Assembly: GCA_044867525.1 (NCBI GenBank)
Contig: JBIOVB010000114.1
Coordinates: 1 to 8,877, forward strand
Direction of reading: 5' to 3'
DNA: 8,877 nt
Source: JALYNX01 sp044867525
Lineage (GTDB): Bacteria; Actinomycetota; Acidimicrobiia; Spongiisociales; ZC4RG35
The translations under genes were made by a program, and so were the position numbers. This document shows, piece after piece, positions 6,449 to 8,877 of the stretch. The number at the start of each line of letters is the position of its first letter. Within the stretch, counting starts at the first letter, position 1. The notes under the pieces were generated by a model. It had not been told where the DNA came from, made no database searches, and saw nothing but the letters and a program-made list of their open reading frames with translations.

Positions 6449-7135
6449 TCAGCCGGCGAAGACGTGGGTGGTCCAGATCTGCCCCGAGCCGTCGACCCAC
6501 ACGCCGATCCCGAAGTGGGTGAAGTTCCCGAGCATGTTGGCGCGGTGTCCGGAGCTATCGGCGAGTGCACCGAACAGCCCGTCCACGGATCCGCCGCTCC
6601 CCACGTTCTCGCCGGCGGTGGACCAGGGCGGTAGAAAGCGCCCGATGTTGGAGTGGGATATGTCACCGTCCGCTGCCATCGCCTTCGACCAGGCCCGGGC
6701 CTCGGCGTCGAGTGAGCCGTCCCGGCTCAGCCCAGCCAGGCCATTGGAGGAGCGGAGGTTGTTGATGAGCGAGGCGAAGGAGCCTTCGTAGCCCGAGTTG
6801 TAGCCACCCGCCTCGGCTTGGGTCGTGGTGGTCTTTGCCTTGGGTGGCGGCTCCGTGGTCGCGGCCGCGGTCGTCGTGGTTGGAGCGACCGTGGTGGTGG
6901 TCGTGGAAGTCGTGGTGGTCAGACGCCTCGACGGGTCGTCGTCGTGCTCGACAAACGGAGCCGTGGTCTCGGTGACACTCACCGGATCCCGCTGGAAGGC
7001 GGCGACCGCGGCTGAGGCAGGTGCGTCCGCGGCCAGCGCGTCGGCCTTGTCATCAGGCGCCGGCCCCAGGGTCGCCACCAGCCCGGTGATCAAGGCAACC
7101 AGGGCAGAGACGGCAAACAAATGGGTCTTGAGCAT
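6449..7135 (-). CDS. Secreted or membrane-anchored CAP (SCP/PR1, YkwD-like) domain protein
   Basis: A 228-residue protein on the minus strand. It begins with a hydrophobic signal or anchor segment (residues 7-24, FAVSALVALITGLVATLG) with no lipobox cysteine. Next come a linker of low complexity and a Thr-rich stalk (about 73-105, runs of T with A/P/V), then the CAP domain from about 115 to the end. Recognisable CAP landmarks are the LINNLRSSNGL helix, ISHSNIGRF with H161, AGENVG with E176, SSGHRANMLG with H197, and the final FGIGVWVDGSGQIWTTHVFAG-like strand pair. The domain runs exactly to the C-terminus, as is usual in the family. Bacterial CAP proteins are extracytoplasmic and mostly of unknown function. 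The gene converges with the CNB gene and leaves 112 nt between stops with no convincing terminator. No clear ribosome site precedes the ATG at 7135. Confidence 0.92.
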   Translation of the reverse strand: MLKTHLFAVSALVALITGLVATLGPAPDDKADALAADAPASAAVAAFQRDPVSVTETTAPFVEHDDDPSRRLTTTTSTTTTTVAPTTTTAAATTEPPPKAKTTTTQAEAGGYNSGYEGSFASLINNLRSSNGLAGLSRDGSLDAEARAWSKAMAADGDISHSNIGRFLPPWSTAGENVGSGGSVDGLFGALADSSGHRANMLGNFTHFGIGVWVDGSGQIWTTHVFAG

Positions 7136-7212
7136 CGGGGAGGCAGCGCTTTCCTCGTCGAGGGGGCCGGGAACCTACCCGAATCACCGCGCCCGCATAC
7201 GGGGCGAGCCGC

Positions 7213-8256
7213 TTACTTTCCGAGATGGCCCCATTTCTCCAGGTCCGACATGGTGTCGAGGATGGTCTGATCCGGGTCGCGAAACTCGATGCCGAGCTCA
7301 CGGCGCACCTTGGAGTTGTCGATCCTGAACTCGCCACCGACGTGGGTCTTCAAGTAGGAGCGGCTCCCCGGCTTTTGGAAGTTGGCTGCGATTCTCACGA
7401 GGAATGTGCCCACCGCATTGTCGAGCGGGATCGAGGGCAGTCGGTACCTCTCACCCCATCCGTTTGCTCTGACTACATCGATCACCTGACGCAGGCTTCG
7501 GACGTCCGCCCCGGTGAGATAGCGGCCAGAAGCGGACGGGATCTCCATGGCGCGGATGTGGGCGGTCGCCACGTCGCGCACGTCGACGACCACCCACTCG
7601 ATATCGATGACACCCGGCCAGAGACCGTTGGTGATTCCGGCGATCACTCGGCTGCTGGTGTTCAAATGTGGGATGAGAGAGGGACCGAGGACGAACGGGG
7701 GATTGATCGCCACCAGATCGAACTCGGGCTTCCTCTCCTCCATGAACTGCCAAGCCGCCCGCTCGGCCTGGGCCTTGGAGAGGTAATACGGGTTTCTCTT
7801 CAGCGTCGATTTGGTGTTCCAAGAGCTCTCGTCGAGCAGGCTGCCGTCGGGCTCGTCGGTGATCGCAGCGAAGGATGATGTCATGATCACTCGCTTCACC
7901 GTGCCCGACTTGGCAGCGGCCTCCAGCACCGAAAGCGTTCCCTTCACCGCGGGGTCGATGAGGTCGCGCTGGGGATCGGCGACGTCGGTCTGATATGGGG
8001 ATGCGGTGTGGATCACATACTCCGAGCCGGCCACCACGTCGTCGAAGGCTCCTGGGCGCATCAGGTCTGCCGCCACCAGTTCGAGTCGCTCGCCGGCGCC
8101 GGGCACCCCGGTCACATAGCCCTCGCGCCAGGCCCGCGCCGGATCCCTCGTGGTGCCGGTCACGTCATAGCCGGCAGCCAGTAATTGGGCGACGATCTCT
8201 CCGGCCACGAATCCGGTGGCGCCTGTGACGCAGATCGGCTTGGAAGAGACCGGCAT
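7213..8256 (-). CDS. Extended SDR, NAD-dependent epimerase/dehydratase family (dihydroflavonol/aldehyde reductase-like)
   Basis: A 347-residue extended short-chain dehydrogenase, normal length for the dihydroflavonol-4-reductase-like branch. Features are the N-terminal nucleotide loop CVTGATGFVAGEI (TGATGFVA, 11-18), R37 in TTRDPA (an Arg here usually favours NADPH), D64 in AADLMRPGAFDD, HTASP (83-87), S127/S128 (IMTSSFAA), and the catalytic pair Y157 and K161 in NPYYLSKAQAE. NPPFVLGPSL (185-194) is the typical substrate-side loop of this branch. It probably reduces an aldehyde or ketone; the natural substrate cannot be read. It is transcribed away from the sigma/GATase block and is 77 nt from the CAP gene in the same direction, so it could share a transcript with it. 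ATG 8256 is placed directly before the first strand and no better start is visible. Confidence 0.93.
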   Translation of the reverse strand: MPVSSKPICVTGATGFVAGEIVAQLLAAGYDVTGTTRDPARAWREGYVTGVPGAGERLELVAADLMRPGAFDDVVAGSEYVIHTASPYQTDVADPQRDLIDPAVKGTLSVLEAAAKSGTVKRVIMTSSFAAITDEPDGSLLDESSWNTKSTLKRNPYYLSKAQAERAAWQFMEERKPEFDLVAINPPFVLGPSLIPHLNTSSRVIAGITNGLWPGVIDIEWVVVDVRDVATAHIRAMEIPSASGRYLTGADVRSLRQVIDVVRANGWGERYRLPSIPLDNAVGTFLVRIAANFQKPGSRSYLKTHVGGEFRIDNSKVRRELGIEFRDPDQTILDTMSDLEKWGHLGK

Positions 8257-8379
8257 GTGGCGAGCCTATGTGGTCGATCACTGCAACGAAGATGAGATGA
8301 CTTCAGGTTTCTGTGATCGATGCCGATGAATAGGCAGGGTCTCGCGACAACCAGTCTGAGATTCCTCCTCCTCCATCAT
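8257..8379. other. Intergenic region upstream of the extended SDR gene
   Basis: This 123-nt spacer must hold the SDR promoter if the hairpin at 8380-8411 terminates upstream transcription. I could not find a convincing -35/-10 pair on the minus strand. The only regular structure is an 8-bp inverted repeat, TCGATCAC (8274-8281) and GTGATCGA (8313-8320), about four helical turns apart (39 bp centre to centre), which could be a looped regulator site or chance. Confidence 0.35.
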
Positions 8380-8411
8380 GAGTGGGGCCACCTTCCGAGG
8401 TGGCCCCACTC
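8380..8411 (-). terminator. Strong hairpin terminator of the minus-strand PKD-like gene
   Basis: A perfect 14-bp stem (8380-8393 with 8398-8411) closes a TCCG tetraloop. It starts 11 nt beyond the stop codon of the minus-strand gene ending at 8422 and lies between that gene and the same-strand SDR, so it separates their transcripts. No U-tract follows on the minus strand (it continues with ATGATGGAGG). Confidence 0.7.
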
Positions 8412-8421
8412 TCGTTTCGGG

Positions 8422-8877
8422 CTAATCGGTGATGACGGAGACGATCTCGTTGACCGGATATCCGACCGAGGTCGAGGTATTGGGCACGGCGAGGAACTCC
8501 CACGGATCTCCAACCACTCGCCACCGTGCAGTCCAGTCGTAGGAGACGGTGAGGTCATAACCGGCGGCGTCCTTGGTCTCATAGACGTGGACCGCCACCC
8601 CCGACGGATACCCGGCCATCGCAGCCGGCGAAGCCGGAAAGTTGTCCGATCGTCCGTCGCCCCAGTCGACGATCACCCCGCTGACCTCTATCTCGACGTC
8701 CAAAGTGAGTCCTCCGGCGGAGAGCTGGGTGGCATGGTCCGCCGGGATCGGCACTCCAACGTAGGTGTCCAATCCTGTCACCCCATTGCCCTGTTCGGGG
8801 CTCACCTCCGGAGCGGGCGGGGGATGGACGTATTGAGTGACGTACGCCCAGACCACTGCCGTTGGATCGACGGTGAC
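8422..8877 (-). CDS. Putative exported protein with PKD-like domain, 5' partial
   Basis: The frame runs in from the right edge of the window; only 151 C-terminal residues are visible, and the GTG at 8856 is not needed as a start because seven open codons precede it. The segment reads as a beta-rich extracytoplasmic domain. There is a Pro-rich stretch HPPPAPEVSPEQ (18-29), alternating strands, the WGDG motif typical of PKD-type domains (72-75, preceded by VIVD), then HVYET (97-101), GYDLTVSYDW (106-115) and a Trp/Arg strand. PKD domains generally show WGDG followed by HxY and a G-Y-x-V strand, so the match is fair. No signal peptide or anchor can be judged because the N-terminus is missing. 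Function is unknown; a secreted or surface role is inferred. It ends in TAG followed by a strong hairpin. Confidence 0.75.
   Translation of the reverse strand, partial: VTVDPTAVVWAYVTQYVHPPPAPEVSPEQGNGVTGLDTYVGVPIPADHATQLSAGGLTLDVEIEVSGVIVDWGDGRSDNFPASPAAMAGYPSGVAVHVYETKDAAGYDLTVSYDWTARWRVVGDPWEFLAVPNTSTSVGYPVNEIVSVITD

Noticed and set aside
7190..7206. Possible hairpin just after the extended SDR stop (CGCCC...GGGCG)
   Set aside because: Only a 5-bp stem with a 7-nt loop in a GC-rich spacer; expected by chance.
7225..7878. 217-codon open frame on the + strand within the extended SDR
   Set aside because: It is the mirror of a gene with clear catalytic motifs; the translation shows no fold or motif and has no ribosome site.

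Overview
The window reads as a piece of a high-GC actinobacterial chromosome. The evidence is strong G/C bias at third codon positions, ATGA/GTGA gene overlaps, a likely leaderless ECF sigma gene, and secreted proteins with long Thr/Pro stalks. The pairing of a SigE-type sigma factor with a GerMN-Gmad2 membrane protein, and the Thr-rich stalks, make me lean to an Acidimicrobiia-like lineage. That placement is inference; no rRNA or phylogenetic marker is present.

Region 1 (1-3331, + strand) is a translationally coupled operon: the C-terminal part of a glutamine-synthetase-superfamily ligase (5' end outside the window), a classical SDR dehydrogenase and an aldehyde dehydrogenase. Each junction is a 4-nt stop/start overlap. 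The set fits a gamma-glutamylation route for breaking down an amine or amino alcohol: ligate the amine to glutamate, oxidise an alcohol to an aldehyde, then oxidise the aldehyde to an acid. A class I glutamine-amidotransferase-like protein further downstream (5112-5831) could release glutamate at the end, but it is not in the same tight operon.

Region 2 (3332-3497) is a short intergenic space. It holds a perfect 18-bp inverted repeat, a 12-bp direct repeat pair, and a candidate ECF promoter placed so that the mRNA would start at or beside the sigma gene's ATG.

Region 3 (3498-5095, + strand) is an ECF sigma factor overlapping by 4 nt a single-pass membrane protein. The latter has a short cytoplasmic N-terminus, a Thr-rich stalk and extracytoplasmic GerMN and Gmad2 domains; it is a candidate membrane partner or anti-sigma factor.

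Region 4 (5112-6336, + strand) has the class I GATase-like enzyme and a stand-alone cyclic-nucleotide-binding-domain protein with a TTG start.

Region 5 (6449-8877, - strand) has a secreted CAP/SCP-domain protein with a Thr-rich stalk, an extended NAD(P)-dependent SDR of the dihydroflavonol-reductase/aldehyde-reductase type, a strong terminator hairpin, and the C-terminal part of a putative exported protein with a PKD-like WGDG motif whose 5' end lies outside the window.

I saw no tRNA, rRNA, CRISPR array, insertion sequence or phage gene. Most of the content is ordinary actinobacterial housekeeping or catabolism. The parts most worth follow-up are the sigma/GerMN-Gmad2 cassette with its candidate leaderless promoter, the palindrome-plus-direct-repeat block before it, and the substrate of the ligase-SDR-ALDH operon.
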